Source: Siminovitchia terrae (GTDB lineage: Bacteria; Bacillota; Bacilli; Bacillales; Bacillaceae_C). Taken from it: a stretch of DNA of 64,000 nt. Within the stretch, counting starts at the first letter, position 1. The number at the start of each line of letters is the position of its first letter. Made by a program: the position numbers and the translations under genes. The DNA lies in the NCBI RefSeq assembly GCF_003605405.2, contig NZ_QYTW02000020.1, positions 34,750-98,749 on the forward strand. Direction: 5' to 3'. The notes beneath the pieces are model-generated. The model had not been told where the DNA came from and ran no database searches. It saw only the letters and a list, made by a program, of their open reading frames with translations. Positions 53,275 through 62,163 of the stretch are shown one piece after another.

Positions 53275-54717
53275 ATGGCGGAAATTTTGTCCTATATTAC
53301 ATTTGGAATTACAGTCTTCTTATTTATCGTTTTTTTGTTTGTATTATTCGGTTGGCGTTGGATCATGAAAAGGATTGTAAAGCAAACGACCAAAATCATT
53401 TTTACTGATAGTTATCAGGAAAATATCGTTGAGATAATTCCCGGCCTAAAGCATATGGGAATTCAAAATGTGCTTGAAAATAATTTACGCTCTGAGACCG
53501 GCGATCTGCTTCATCGGCCGCTTGGTTCTTCAAAAACATGGCCACATTTGGATACCATCACATTTATACCCGCTCAGACATCACCGTTTCCGGTCTCAAG
53601 CGAGGATGATGTAGATGTCAGTGTCACAATTGGACCCAAAGCAAAAAAACCGATGAAAATCGACATCCCGCTTATGATTAGCGGAATGGCCTATGGTGTG
53701 GGTCTTAGCCAACAGGCTCGGGTAGCTTTGGCAGGTGCAGCAAATAATACCGGCACTGCCATTAATTCCGGAGAAGGCGGAATCTTGGATGAAGAGTTGG
53801 ATACCGCTGGAAATTATATTCTTCAGTTTTCCAAAACTGAGTGGGCTAAGGACGAAAAATTTATCAAACGGGCAAACATGATTGAAATCAAGCTCGGTCA
53901 AGGCGCTAAGATGGGAATGGGGGCGAAAATCTCACCGAAAAATCTGACAGGAAAGGCTCGGGACATCATGGGGTTGAAAGAAGAAGAAGATGCCATCATC
54001 CATGAGCATTTTTTTGAAAACCAGACTTTGAAAGACTTAAAGGAACTAGTTAATGAACTTCGCGACCTGTCAGGCGGCGTCCCAATCGGTGTTAAAATGG
54101 GAGCCGGGGGAAAGATCGAAGAAGATATCGATCATTTGCTTGAAATGGGGGTCGATTATATCGCAATTGATGGTGCCCAAGCATCGACCCACGCAGGTGC
54201 ACCTATTTTAGCCGATGATTTCGGCATCCCTACACTGCATGCAGTTGTTCGGGCTTCAAATCATTTGCGGAGAAGAAAAATGAAAGGACATGTGAGCTTG
54301 ATTGTTTCAGGTGGACTTGTAGTTCCTGGCCATTTTTTAAAAGTACTGGCGCTTGGAGCTGATGCGGTTTATCTAGGATCTGCTATTCTTTTCGCTTTGG
54401 CGCATACTCAGGTTACAAAGGCCGTTCCCTTCGAACCGCCCACACAGGTCGTCTGGCATGAAGGGAAGTTCAAAGAACAGTTTGACGTTAAGGAAGGAAC
54501 AAAGGGGGCCGAAAAATTCCTGACCTCAAGTACTGAAGAAATAAAAATAGGATTGAGGGCAATGGGGAAAAGCTCCTTGAACGAGTTATCCAGAAAAGAC
54601 CTTGTTTCTTATGACGAGGCAATGGCGAAAATGATTGGAATCCCCTTTACATTCCAACCATTTCCGGGAAAAGGAAGGAATGGAATAAAGGGTAACGGAA
54701 AAGCTCAGGAAAGCTAA
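53275..54717 (+). CDS. FMN-binding glutamate-synthase-like protein (YerD type)
   Basis: 480 residues from ATG 53275 (GGAGG 8 nt upstream; the TTG earlier is inside that site). N-terminal membrane helix (ITFGITVFLFIVFLFVLFG) then the GltB-central-like FMN barrel: MISGMAYGVGLSQQARVALA, AINSGEGGILDEE, IEIKLGQGAKMGMGAKISPKNL, GGVPIGVKMGAGGKIEEDID, DYIAIDGAQASTHAGAP, LIVSGGLVVPGHFLKVLALGADAVYLG. Membrane-attached, lacks the amidotransferase and C-terminal beta-helix domains of glutamate synthase. Substrate unknown. Confidence 0.9.
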   Translation: MAEILSYITFGITVFLFIVFLFVLFGWRWIMKRIVKQTTKIIFTDSYQENIVEIIPGLKHMGIQNVLENNLRSETGDLLHRPLGSSKTWPHLDTITFIPAQTSPFPVSSEDDVDVSVTIGPKAKKPMKIDIPLMISGMAYGVGLSQQARVALAGAANNTGTAINSGEGGILDEELDTAGNYILQFSKTEWAKDEKFIKRANMIEIKLGQGAKMGMGAKISPKNLTGKARDIMGLKEEEDAIIHEHFFENQTLKDLKELVNELRDLSGGVPIGVKMGAGGKIEEDIDHLLEMGVDYIAIDGAQASTHAGAPILADDFGIPTLHAVVRASNHLRRRKMKGHVSLIVSGGLVVPGHFLKVLALGADAVYLGSAILFALAHTQVTKAVPFEPPTQVVWHEGKFKEQFDVKEGTKGAEKFLTSSTEEIKIGLRAMGKSSLNELSRKDLVSYDEAMAKMIGIPFTFQPFPGKGRNGIKGNGKAQES

Positions 54718-54851
54718 TGGCATTTTTTAAACATCCAAGGAAAAGCTGAAAAAGGAGGCAGTTTCTGACTAGTTCGTTAAACGAAAAAGGAAACAGTCTG
54801 TAAAAACAGCGGCGGGATTGCCAATTTGCCCACGTTTGTATGACGAGTTGG

Positions 54852-54868
54852 TAATACCGTCGGTATTA
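54852..54868. repeat. Palindrome in a gene-free stretch
   Basis: TAATACCG-T-CGGTATTA. It is the clearest structure in 54718-55143; the rest of that stretch could not be assigned. Confidence 0.45.
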
Positions 54869-55143
54869 TTGTCCATTTCAAAGAACAGAACACATCTCTA
54901 TAAGCTTAGAAACAGTTAATATGTGGAAAAGTTATGAGAAGATGAAAATACAACCATTTTGATTAAAATGCTGTTTTGGCGTTATTGAATAAGCTGTGTT
55001 AACTTATAATGGTGTTCGAATAATTAGGAGAGCATCCATAGTCTGACGGAAGACTGGATCTTTTTCACGATGCGACGTCAGCTAGGGAGTTTTCAGTAAA
55101 ATAAATTCGATAAAGGACAACCATGGAAAAGGGATGTAATCTA

Positions 55144-56259
55144 ATGGAGAGATTCATTGTAATTGGCGCCGGGATTTTCGGTGCCTCCACTGCTTATCAT
55201 TTGGCCAGAGCGGGAGTGAATGTAACGATCATTGACCGCAAAGATAAGGGACAGGCGACAGATGCCGCTGCTGGTATCGTTTGTCCTTGGCTTTCTCAAC
55301 GAAGGAATAAAGATTGGTATAGACTGGCAAAAACAGGAGCCGCTTTCTATCCCGGCTTGATTTCAGAACTTGAGGAGGCTGGAGAAACGGAAACTGGATA
55401 TGCGAAAGTCGGGGCTATCAGCCTCCATACTGACCGAAAAAAGCTGATGGAGATGAAAGATCGGGCTTTAAAAAGGCTAGAGGACGCTCCGGAAATAGGC
55501 GAGATCCGGCTTCTGGATGAAGAAGAAACTCGTACCCTATTTCCCCCTTTGGCGGAAACTTACAGCTCCGTGTATGTAAGCGGTGCGGCACGTGTGAATG
55601 GCCGGGCACTGCGTGACGCGCTATTGCGTTCAGCGGAGAGGTTAGGTGCACAGATCGTATACGGTGATGCACGGCTTGTGACAGAAGGACAAAAGGTGAC
55701 AGGCGTTAAGGCTTGCGGCGATTTTTATGAGGCATCAAAAGTTGTGGTAACAGTCGGTGCCTGGATTAGTGATTTGATGCAGTCCGTTGGCATCGGCTTT
55801 CGATCGAAGGATTTAAAAGCACAGATTGTACATATGAAACTGCCTGATACACAAACAAAAAATTGGCCAGTGATTATACCACCAGGAAGTCAATACATCG
55901 TTCCATTTGAAGACGGTCGGATTGTCGCCGGTGCAACCTATGAAAACTTTACCAACTTCGATCTGCGCGTAACGGCTGGCGGGATGCATGAAATTTTAGA
56001 AAAAGCCCTGGAAGTAGCGCCTGGTCTTGAAAACAGCAGCCTGTTAGAAACGCGGGTCGGCTTCAGGCCTTATACGCCCGAATCGATTCCGGTGCTTGGA
56101 GAACTGCCTGGATTTGAAAACATCCTCATTGGAAACGGGCTGGGGGCAACCGGCTTAACCGCTGGTCCTTACTTGGGGTCAGAGCTTGCGCGATTGACGT
56201 TGGGGGAAGAACCCAAAATGGACATGAGCCTGTACCAAGTGGAGCGGGCTTTAACGTGA
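55144..56259 (+). CDS. FAD-dependent amino-acid/amine oxidase (DAO family)
   Basis: 371 residues from ATG 55144 (an ATG seven codons earlier is also possible). N-terminal dinucleotide site [21 protein letters not shown], then [21 protein letters not shown] (covalent or near-flavin region), [13 protein letters not shown], and the C-terminal [43 protein letters not shown] (in part). Similar to glycine oxidase and D-amino-acid dehydrogenase-like proteins (YurR group). Substrate unknown. Confidence 0.88.
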   Translation: MERFIVIGAGIFGASTAYHLARAGVNVTIIDRKDKGQATDAAAGIVCPWLSQRRNKDWYRLAKTGAAFYPGLISELEEAGETETGYAKVGAISLHTDRKKLMEMKDRALKRLEDAPEIGEIRLLDEEETRTLFPPLAETYSSVYVSGAARVNGRALRDALLRSAERLGAQIVYGDARLVTEGQKVTGVKACGDFYEASKVVVTVGAWISDLMQSVGIGFRSKDLKAQIVHMKLPDTQTKNWPVIIPPGSQYIVPFEDGRIVAGATYENFTNFDLRVTAGGMHEILEKALEVAPGLENSSLLETRVGFRPYTPESIPVLGELPGFENILIGNGLGATGLTAGPYLGSELARLTLGEEPKMDMSLYQVERALT

Positions 56260-56265
56260 GACCAG

Positions 56266-56459
56266 ATCAAATGCGCCTTGGCGTATTTGCGCCCAGATTT
56301 TATCGAGCTCAGCTCGATAAATTTCCTCTGAAAATCTGTGGCATCCGCCGGAGGCTTTAACTTTATTCAGCCGGGGTTTGCCCCCCACTGAATGGAATAA
56401 CAATATGCATTCATCTCACCACTTACAGAAGTGGGAGACTTCTGTTGAATGAAGTTAAA
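56266..56459 (+). mobile_element. tnpB-less IS200/IS605-like element, copy F
   Basis: 194 bp, 6 bp after the FAD oxidase stop. TTTATCGAGC-TCA-GCTCGATAAA hairpin; loop variant GGGGTTTGCCCCCC. Immediately to its right (56461-56489) lies a fragment of the GC-rich dispersed repeat in the opposite sense. 56490-56573 shows nothing else. Confidence 0.85.
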
Positions 56460-56573
56460 GTCGGCGGCCTACGGCAGGCGCTTTTCTTGAAAAAACTGGC
56501 GAGGGATTCCAATCTCGAATCCCTCATATAATTATGCAACTCATCTCTAATCGAGGCCTCCGCATCGTGCTGA

Positions 56574-57605
56574 TTACGGAGTTATAAACGCGTGCTGCCC
56601 TGCCGTATATAAATCACGCCAGATTTTGTTGATAGCAGAATCTTCCATAATGGCTTCCATTCCAAGACAACGAATGATGCTTCCAGACCGACCGATGGCA
56701 TCATGAACTGCCTGTTTACATGTTCCACTAAAATGATCCTCTTGTTCCAACGTAAGTGGCTTCCCGGTTAAATGATCAGCCCAGAGCAGGTCTAATTCTT
56801 TATAAAAATCAGCCCTATCTTTTTCAAGCTCTGTCCCTTTTTCCTGTGCAGCGACCAGGACCTTTTCAAAATGACTGGCTCCTTCTTTAAAACGGCGGGA
56901 TGCTATTGCTTCTGCTTCCTGTTGAAAATGAGCGGCGATTCCGAGGCAGACGGACGTAAAAGTAGCCTGGGAAAATGGAATAAATGGGAATGTATGTACG
57001 AAACCGTCATATTCATTTTGTTTCCGCGTTAGATTGAAAGTTCTTTCTTCCGGTACAAAAGCATCTTTCACCCGTATTGCATGACTGCCTGTGCTTTTTA
57101 ACCCAAAAGCTCGCCAATCATGGAGAACTTCCACTTGTTCCGGCATGAAAATAAAACTGGTCACTTCACCATCATCTTTTATACTGTTTGCTGTAAAAAA
57201 GGATGCAAACTCTGCTCCGCTGCAATATTTCCATTCACCGGTAACCAGAAAACCGCCTTGAACTTTTTTGGCCGCTCCTTGTGGATACCCGCTTCCCGCA
57301 ATAACTGCTTTCTCATCATTGAACAATATATCAACCTGCTCTTTTTGTATATAGGGAACGAACATACCGCCTCCAGATCCAATTGCAGTCAGCCAGCCTA
57401 AATTCCCCTCTATTTCGGACATTTTTTCAAATACGCGAAGTGCCTCAGGAAGATCAAGGAATCTCCCGCCTAACTTTTCGGGAACAAACAGTTTAAAAAG
57501 CTTCTCTTTGAACATCCATTCCACTAGTTCCTTTGGAACACTCCTTGTTTGATCCATTTCCTTTGCACAGCTTCTAATATTATTTATGATCGATTCACTG
57601 AACAT
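56574..57605 (-). CDS. Acyl-CoA-dehydrogenase-fold protein (flavin-dependent monooxygenase/DszC-like)
   Basis: 343 residues. N-terminal helical part with PKELVEWMFKEKLFKLFVPEKLGG and EIEGNLGWLTAIGSGGGMFVPY, central beta part AVIAGSGYPQGAAKKVQGGFLVTGEWKYCSGAEFASFF (in part), FGLKSTGSHAIRVKDAFVPEERTF, and a C-terminal helical bundle. The GYPQGAAKKVQGGFLVTGEWKYCSG block resembles the two-component monooxygenases (HpaB/DszC/HsaA-like) more than fatty-acid dehydrogenases. Substrate and reductase partner are not evident here. Confidence 0.82.
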   Translation of the reverse strand: MFSESIINNIRSCAKEMDQTRSVPKELVEWMFKEKLFKLFVPEKLGGRFLDLPEALRVFEKMSEIEGNLGWLTAIGSGGGMFVPYIQKEQVDILFNDEKAVIAGSGYPQGAAKKVQGGFLVTGEWKYCSGAEFASFFTANSIKDDGEVTSFIFMPEQVEVLHDWRAFGLKSTGSHAIRVKDAFVPEERTFNLTRKQNEYDGFVHTFPFIPFSQATFTSVCLGIAAHFQQEAEAIASRRFKEGASHFEKVLVAAQEKGTELEKDRADFYKELDLLWADHLTGKPLTLEQEDHFSGTCKQAVHDAIGRSGSIIRCLGMEAIMEDSAINKIWRDLYTAGQHAFITP

Positions 57606-57686
57606 TATTTCTTCCTCCTATTTGCCCTTCGTCCTTACAAAAAAAATAAAACAACGTACAGATATCTGCACGCTGTATCCATCACT

Positions 57687-57932
57687 TTACAGCCAAAAAA
57701 TTCCGATAATGACAAGCGCTCCTAAAATTAGGCCGCCGATTTGTCCAATCATCGCAGGGGTTACAACCGGCTTTGGCGTAAAAAACTTGATGTCTTCGAT
57801 GTCCTGTTCCAGCTTTTCCATCTTGGTTCTCATTTCTTTTATTTCATTCAATAATTGTGTATTTGTTTCCTCTCTGGCTTTCAGTTCTTTCAACTCATTC
57901 AGTAACTGCAAACTAGTTTCTTCTTTTTCCAT
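57687..57932 (-). CDS. Small coiled-coil protein with C-terminal membrane anchor
   Basis: 81 residues: long Glu/Lys-rich coiled coil with heptad-like repeats LLNELKELKAREE and LLNEIKEMRTKMEKLEQDI (residues ~9-48), a short Pro-rich hinge, and one C-terminal helix IGGLILGALVIIGIFWL. ATG start with GGAGGTAGG upstream. Family not recognised; likely tail-anchored. Stands alone between the acyl-CoA-dehydrogenase-like gene and element G. Confidence 0.75.
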   Translation of the reverse strand: MEKEETSLQLLNELKELKAREETNTQLLNEIKEMRTKMEKLEQDIEDIKFFTPKPVVTPAMIGQIGGLILGALVIIGIFWL

Positions 57933-57958
57933 CTTGCCTACCTCCGTTCATCTTATTT

Positions 57959-58152
57959 ATCAAATGCGCCTTGGCGTATTTGCGCCCAGATTTTATCGAG
58001 CTCCGCTCGATAAATTTCCTCTGAAAATCTGTGGCATCCGCCGGAGGCTTTAACTTTATTCAGCCGGGGTTTGAATCCCCACTGAATGGAATACCAATAT
58101 ACATTCATCTACCACTTACAGAAGTGGGAGACTTCTGCTGAATAAAGTTAAA
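57959..58152 (+). mobile_element. tnpB-less IS200/IS605-like element, copy G
   Basis: 194 bp. Perfect TTTATCGAGC-TCC-GCTCGATAAA hairpin; right end GAATAAAGTTAAA. Small differences: TTTGAATCCCC in the third hairpin. 58153-58480 holds no gene I can name. Confidence 0.85.
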
Positions 58153-58480
58153 TACGAAATGGCTGTCTGAAAGTTTCATCTGTCTCTGTTCCGGGAAGCG
58201 CCACAAGCGTCAAATCTTCTTTTGCCAAATGTTTCAAAACCTGCAGCTTTCGAGCCCTTTTCTCCTTTTTACCCGTGAATTTATCTTTTCTACAATTATA
58301 TTATACCAGCTAAAGAACTTTCCAATTGTCCCATCAATCCATCCAAACTGCCCAAAATCAATCACTTCATTTTTAAAAATAGTCCAAATATATAAAAATC
58401 TGATTTATCCGACGCAGAATCCCGCTCCATGTGATAGACTATGAGAATGATTGGAATATATACAAAATGGGGGGATTTTG

Positions 58481-59473
58481 TTGAAAGCGATTGTTCATGA
58501 AGGTAAGGCAGGAATGGCAGGTCTTTCGTTAAGAGAAATGGAAGTTGGCCAGCCTGGCCAGGGTGAAGTAAGGGTAAAGTTAAAAACAGCCGGGATGAAC
58601 CATCGGGATTTATTCGTTCTTCACCGTCATAAACCAACGGATCCACCACTTATTATTGGCTCTGACGGTGCTGGGATTGTCGATGCTGTCGGTGAAGGTG
58701 TCACCTCTGTCAGTATCGGAGATGAAGTGATCATTAATCCCGGATTGGGCTGGATGGAAAAAAGCGATGCCCCACCTGAAGGATTTGATATTGTCGGACT
58801 TCCAGGCCATGGTACATTTGCAGAATACATTGTCATTCCAGCAGAAAATGCTATTCCAAGACCAGAACATCTGATTTGGGAAGAAGCTGGAGTATTTGGA
58901 CTTGCTGCCCTTACAGGTTATCGTGCATTATTTACAAGAGGAAAAATTACACCGGATATGACGATCCTTCTTCCTGGAGTTGGAAGCGGCGTCATCACCT
59001 TTATTTTAAAATTTGCCAAAACAGTAGGAGCTACTGTTTATGTTACTTCGCGCTCGGAAGAAAAGCGTCAGCGCGCCCTTGAACTTGGAGCCGATAAAGC
59101 AATCGACAGTGATGGGGACTGGAATGAACAGCTAAGTGGCGAAAAAGTGGACTTGGTGATTGAATCAGTTGGAGCTGCTACTTTCAGCAAATCTCTTGGT
59201 CAGCTTCGTCCGGGAGGAACAATCGTCACTTTTGGCGCTTCAGCTGGAGATGAAATAAACTTGGATCTTCGCAGCTTCTTCTACGGACAGTACAACATGC
59301 TCGGTACCACCATGGGAAGTGCCGAAGAGTTCAAGGAAATGATTGAGTTTGTGAAAAAACATAAAATCAAACCGGAAATCGAAGCCATTTTTCCACTAAG
59401 TAAATATGAAATAGCCTTCAACCGTTTGGAAGAGGCCGAACAGTTTGGCAAAGTTGGATTCTTGATTGATTAA
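58481..59473 (+). CDS. MDR-family NAD(P)-dependent oxidoreductase (zinc-type alcohol dehydrogenase/quinone reductase, YogA-like)
   Basis: 330 residues from TTG 58481, preceded by GGGGGG with 6-nt spacing. GroES-like N-terminal domain (GEVRVKLKTAGMNHRDLFVLHRH, IGSDGAGIVDAVGEGV) and Rossmann domain (LLPGVGSGVITFILKFAKTVGATVYVTSRSEEKR, in part; LELGADKAID). MNHRDLFVLHRH and the absence of the full four-Cys structural zinc loop point to the quinone-oxidoreductase-like side of the family. Followed by a strong terminator. Confidence 0.88.
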   Translation: MKAIVHEGKAGMAGLSLREMEVGQPGQGEVRVKLKTAGMNHRDLFVLHRHKPTDPPLIIGSDGAGIVDAVGEGVTSVSIGDEVIINPGLGWMEKSDAPPEGFDIVGLPGHGTFAEYIVIPAENAIPRPEHLIWEEAGVFGLAALTGYRALFTRGKITPDMTILLPGVGSGVITFILKFAKTVGATVYVTSRSEEKRQRALELGADKAIDSDGDWNEQLSGEKVDLVIESVGAATFSKSLGQLRPGGTIVTFGASAGDEINLDLRSFFYGQYNMLGTTMGSAEEFKEMIEFVKKHKIKPEIEAIFPLSKYEIAFNRLEEAEQFGKVGFLID

Positions 59474-59481
59474 TGATTAGA

Positions 59482-59508
59482 GACAGAGCTCAGCTCTGTC
59501 CTTTTTAT
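59482..59508 (+). terminator. Terminator of the MDR oxidoreductase gene
   Basis: GACAGAGC-TCA-GCTCTGTC then CTTTTTATT. Confidence 0.9.
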
Positions 59509-59515
59509 TCCCAAT

Positions 59516-59734
59516 TGTGGATATTCTTGTGGATAATTTGTTATTTTACTCTGTTCATATGTTAGTAATTCACAGATAGAAAACCTTTTTTTGCTTCAAA
59601 TGTGGAATTTCAGGCAAGTTATACAGATATTGTGGGTAATTCCTTTGATGGTCTGTGGATAAATCATGTTTTGATCCTGGATCCCACTCCATTTTTAATG
59701 TGGATCATCTCTTAAGCAGTTTTTTTGTGGATAG
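59516..59734. other. Cluster of six DnaA-box-like sequences
   Basis: TGTGGATAA (complement of the DnaA box TTATCCACA) occurs perfectly at 59528-59536 and 59654-59662, and with one mismatch at 59516 (TGTGGATAT), 59631 (TGTGGGTAA), 59699 (TGTGGATCA) and 59726 (TGTGGATAG). All six are in one orientation in a 219-bp AT-rich gene-free stretch. No dnaA/dnaN genes are nearby, so it is not oriC; a DnaA-titrating or DnaA-regulated site is more likely. Confidence 0.7.
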
Positions 59735-59775
59735 ATTTAGCCAGGCACTATGACAAAATGAAAAGGAACATTTAT

Positions 59776-60248
59776 ATGAGTTTGACAATCAAAGAGCTTT
59801 AATCACGCGAGGAAATCATGTTAGCCTTTCCCGTGATAAAACAGCTGCGGACCCATTTGGATGAAGGCTCTTATCTGAATTGGTCATTGAGGCACGGGAA
59901 AAAGAAGACTACAAAATGTTTGCCCTCTTTCATAAAGAAAATATCGTTGCAGTTACTGGTTTCCAGCCTATGACCACACTCTATTATGGGAGGTTCATTA
60001 GGGTTTGCGATTTAGTTACGGATGCCAATCATCGTTCAAAAGGATATGGTGAACAACTGCTTTCTTTTGCTCACGAATGGGCGAAGGAAAATCAATACGA
60101 AAGTATTGCACTATCCTCGGGACTTCAACGCTCCGATGCGCACTGTTTTTATCAAGAAAAAATGGGTTATGATAAAGTGAGCTATATTCAAAGCAAGTTT
60201 AAAGTAATATTTTATCAGCTCGCATTCATACCAATTCCTAAGTTCTAA
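59776..60248 (+). pseudogene. GNAT-family acetyltransferase pseudogene
   Basis: ATG at 59776 (AAAGGAA upstream) opens MSLTIKEL, then TAA, then in the same frame [25 protein letters not shown], a frameshift at about 59878, and [79 protein letters not shown] (in pieces). The GNAT acetyl-CoA loop [10 protein letters not shown] and C-terminal YQEKMGY are intact. One nonsense codon and one frameshift make a full-length product unlikely. Confidence 0.8.
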
Positions 60249-60273
60249 TTCTGTTTGCAACTTCCTCAACAGA

Positions 60274-60303
60274 CAAAAGAACCTCCAGACAAAGCTGGAG
60301 GTT
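60274..60303 (-). terminator. Terminator of the aspartase gene
   Basis: Reverse strand AACCTCCAGC-TTTG-TCTGGAGGTT then CTTTTGT, 14 nt beyond the stop. Confidence 0.82.
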
Positions 60304-60316
60304 CCACATTTCTTCA

Positions 60317-61729
60317 TTATTTTTTCAATAAAGCCGCGCCGGCGATTCCCGGGTTGGTCATTTCATATGCATCTAAAATTTGATCCAGCTCTTCGGCAGT
60401 CAATACGCCGAGTTCAAGGCAAAGCTCGCGGACAGAACGCCCTGTTTCAATAGCTTCTCGTGCGATAGCCGCAGCAGCCTCATACCCAATATGTGGGTTA
60501 ACTGCAGTAATGATCCCTACACTTGATTCTACGTAATGCTTCATTCTCTCTTCGTTGGCAGTAATGCCTGATATGCAGTATTCGGTAAACACTCTGAAAC
60601 CGTTGGTCATTACCGTGATGGAGTCCATCAAGTTATAGACAAGAACTGGCCCCATAACGTTCAATTCGAATTGGCCCGCTTCCGAAGCAAGGCTTACAGT
60701 TTGGTCATTTCCAATGACTTGGAAAGCGATTTGGTTGATAAGTTCAGCCATAACCGGATTCACTTTTCCAGGCATGATGGAAGAGCCCGGTTGTCTTGCC
60801 GGAAGATTGAGTTCCGCAAGCCCCGCTCTCGGTCCTGATGCCATGAATCTAAGATCATTTGCAATTTTGGACATGTTGGTCATGCAGATTTTCAATGCGG
60901 AGGATACCTCTGTGTAGGCATCAGTATTTTGCGTTGCGTCAACCAGATTCGACGCTGCCAGCATTGGCAACCCGCTGATATCTTCAAGATACTCAACAGC
61001 CAGTTTGATATATTTGGGATCTGCGTTTAAACCTGATCCAACTGCTGTTGCTCCTAAGTTCACTTCGTAAAGCCCCTCTTTTGAGCGACAGATACGTTTG
61101 ATATCCCTTCCTATGACACGGCTGTATGCACCGAATTCCTGGCCAAGACGAATGGGAACAGCATCCTGAAGATGTGTTCTTCCCATTTTTACGACATGGT
61201 CAAACTCTTTCTGTTTCGCTTCAAAGGTGGCCTGCATATTTTCCATGACTAATAGCAATCCGTCAAGAACATTCAGAACTGCCACATGGATGGCAGTTGG
61301 AACACTATCATTCGTTGATTGAGCCATATTCACATGAGAGTTAGGGCTGATGGAGGCATAGTCGCCTTTCTTTTTACCCAGCAATTCAAGCGCCCTGTTG
61401 GCGATTACTTCGTTGGCGTTCATATTCATCGATGTACCGGCTCCGCCTTGAATCGGATCCACGATAAATTGATCGTGCAGCTTCCCTTCAATGATTTCCT
61501 GAGAAGCTTCAACAATTGCCTGCCCAATTTCACCCGGCAGCAATCCCACTTCAGTATTTGCCAATGCCGCAGCCTTTTTAACGATGGCCAATGCTTTAAT
61601 CAGCTCTTCATGAAGCTTGTTGCCCGTAATTGGGAAGTTTTCTACAGCCCTGAGCGTTTGAATCCCGTAATAAGCATCGACGGGTACCTCTTTTGTTCCT
61701 AAAAAATCTTTTTCCTCTCGCGTTTCCAT
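60317..61729 (-). CDS. aspA: Aspartate ammonia-lyase
   Basis: 470 residues, the family's normal length. Converts L-aspartate to fumarate and ammonia. The fumarase/aspartase signature GSSIMPGKVNPVMAELIN is present, as are QGGAGTSMNMNANEVIANRAL, SPNSHVNMAQSTNDSVPTA (in part) and GRTHLQDAVPIRLGQEF. AspA and class II fumarase are close relatives; the QGGAGTSMNMN and C-terminal helices favour aspartase. ATG 61727-61729 is chosen (GGGAG 8 nt upstream) though an ATG five codons earlier is also possible. Upstream, 61796-61823 is a CCCGGAT/ATCCGGG hairpin in the presumed leader. Confidence 0.9.
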   Translation of the reverse strand: METREEKDFLGTKEVPVDAYYGIQTLRAVENFPITGNKLHEELIKALAIVKKAAALANTEVGLLPGEIGQAIVEASQEIIEGKLHDQFIVDPIQGGAGTSMNMNANEVIANRALELLGKKKGDYASISPNSHVNMAQSTNDSVPTAIHVAVLNVLDGLLLVMENMQATFEAKQKEFDHVVKMGRTHLQDAVPIRLGQEFGAYSRVIGRDIKRICRSKEGLYEVNLGATAVGSGLNADPKYIKLAVEYLEDISGLPMLAASNLVDATQNTDAYTEVSSALKICMTNMSKIANDLRFMASGPRAGLAELNLPARQPGSSIMPGKVNPVMAELINQIAFQVIGNDQTVSLASEAGQFELNVMGPVLVYNLMDSITVMTNGFRVFTEYCISGITANEERMKHYVESSVGIITAVNPHIGYEAAAAIAREAIETGRSVRELCLELGVLTAEELDQILDAYEMTNPGIAGAALLKK

Positions 61730-61967
61730 GACTGACGCTCCCATTCTTTTCCGTCCCCCATCTGGTATCCTTTTTTACCTGCATTAAAAGTTTACCCGGA
61801 TCAGTTTTTCAAAATCCGGGCTTTCATAGAATATTTATAGTTCCATATTACATCGTTATACAGCATTTGGAAACAGTAAGTTTTCAAAATTTAATTTTCG
61901 TCAAAATTTTCTGCTATATAAATAAAGGCAGTTACTTTCAGCATATGAAAAACATTAAACTTGAACT

Positions 61968-62008
61968 ACTCCCACTTAACAACCTTATGGTCTGTTTGAA
62001 GTGGGAGT
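61968..62008. repeat. Solo hairpin resembling an IS605-type right end
   Basis: ACTCCCACTT, 21-nt loop, AAGTGGGAGT followed by CTTCTGTC. The 10-bp stem and CTTCTG tail resemble the last hairpin of elements A-H, but the flanks differ. It lies in the 61730-62163 gene-free stretch. Confidence 0.45.
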
Positions 62009-62163
62009 CTTCTGTCAGGAAATGATAAAATTCCAATCGTTGAAGATTTAGCCTAGAAGGTCTAGGACAAGTGAATGATTCCTGCTTCTAATTTCTGCAA
62101 TTGAACAATGGCGGAGACGCGAAGAATGACAAAAAATTCATGCTGACTATTCCTAGAGAAAAT

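Noticed and set aside
59516..59734. DnaA-box cluster as a replication origin
   Set aside because: No dnaA, dnaN, rpmH or gidA genes and no obvious AT-rich unwinding region with flanking boxes in both orientations; kept as a DnaA-box cluster only.
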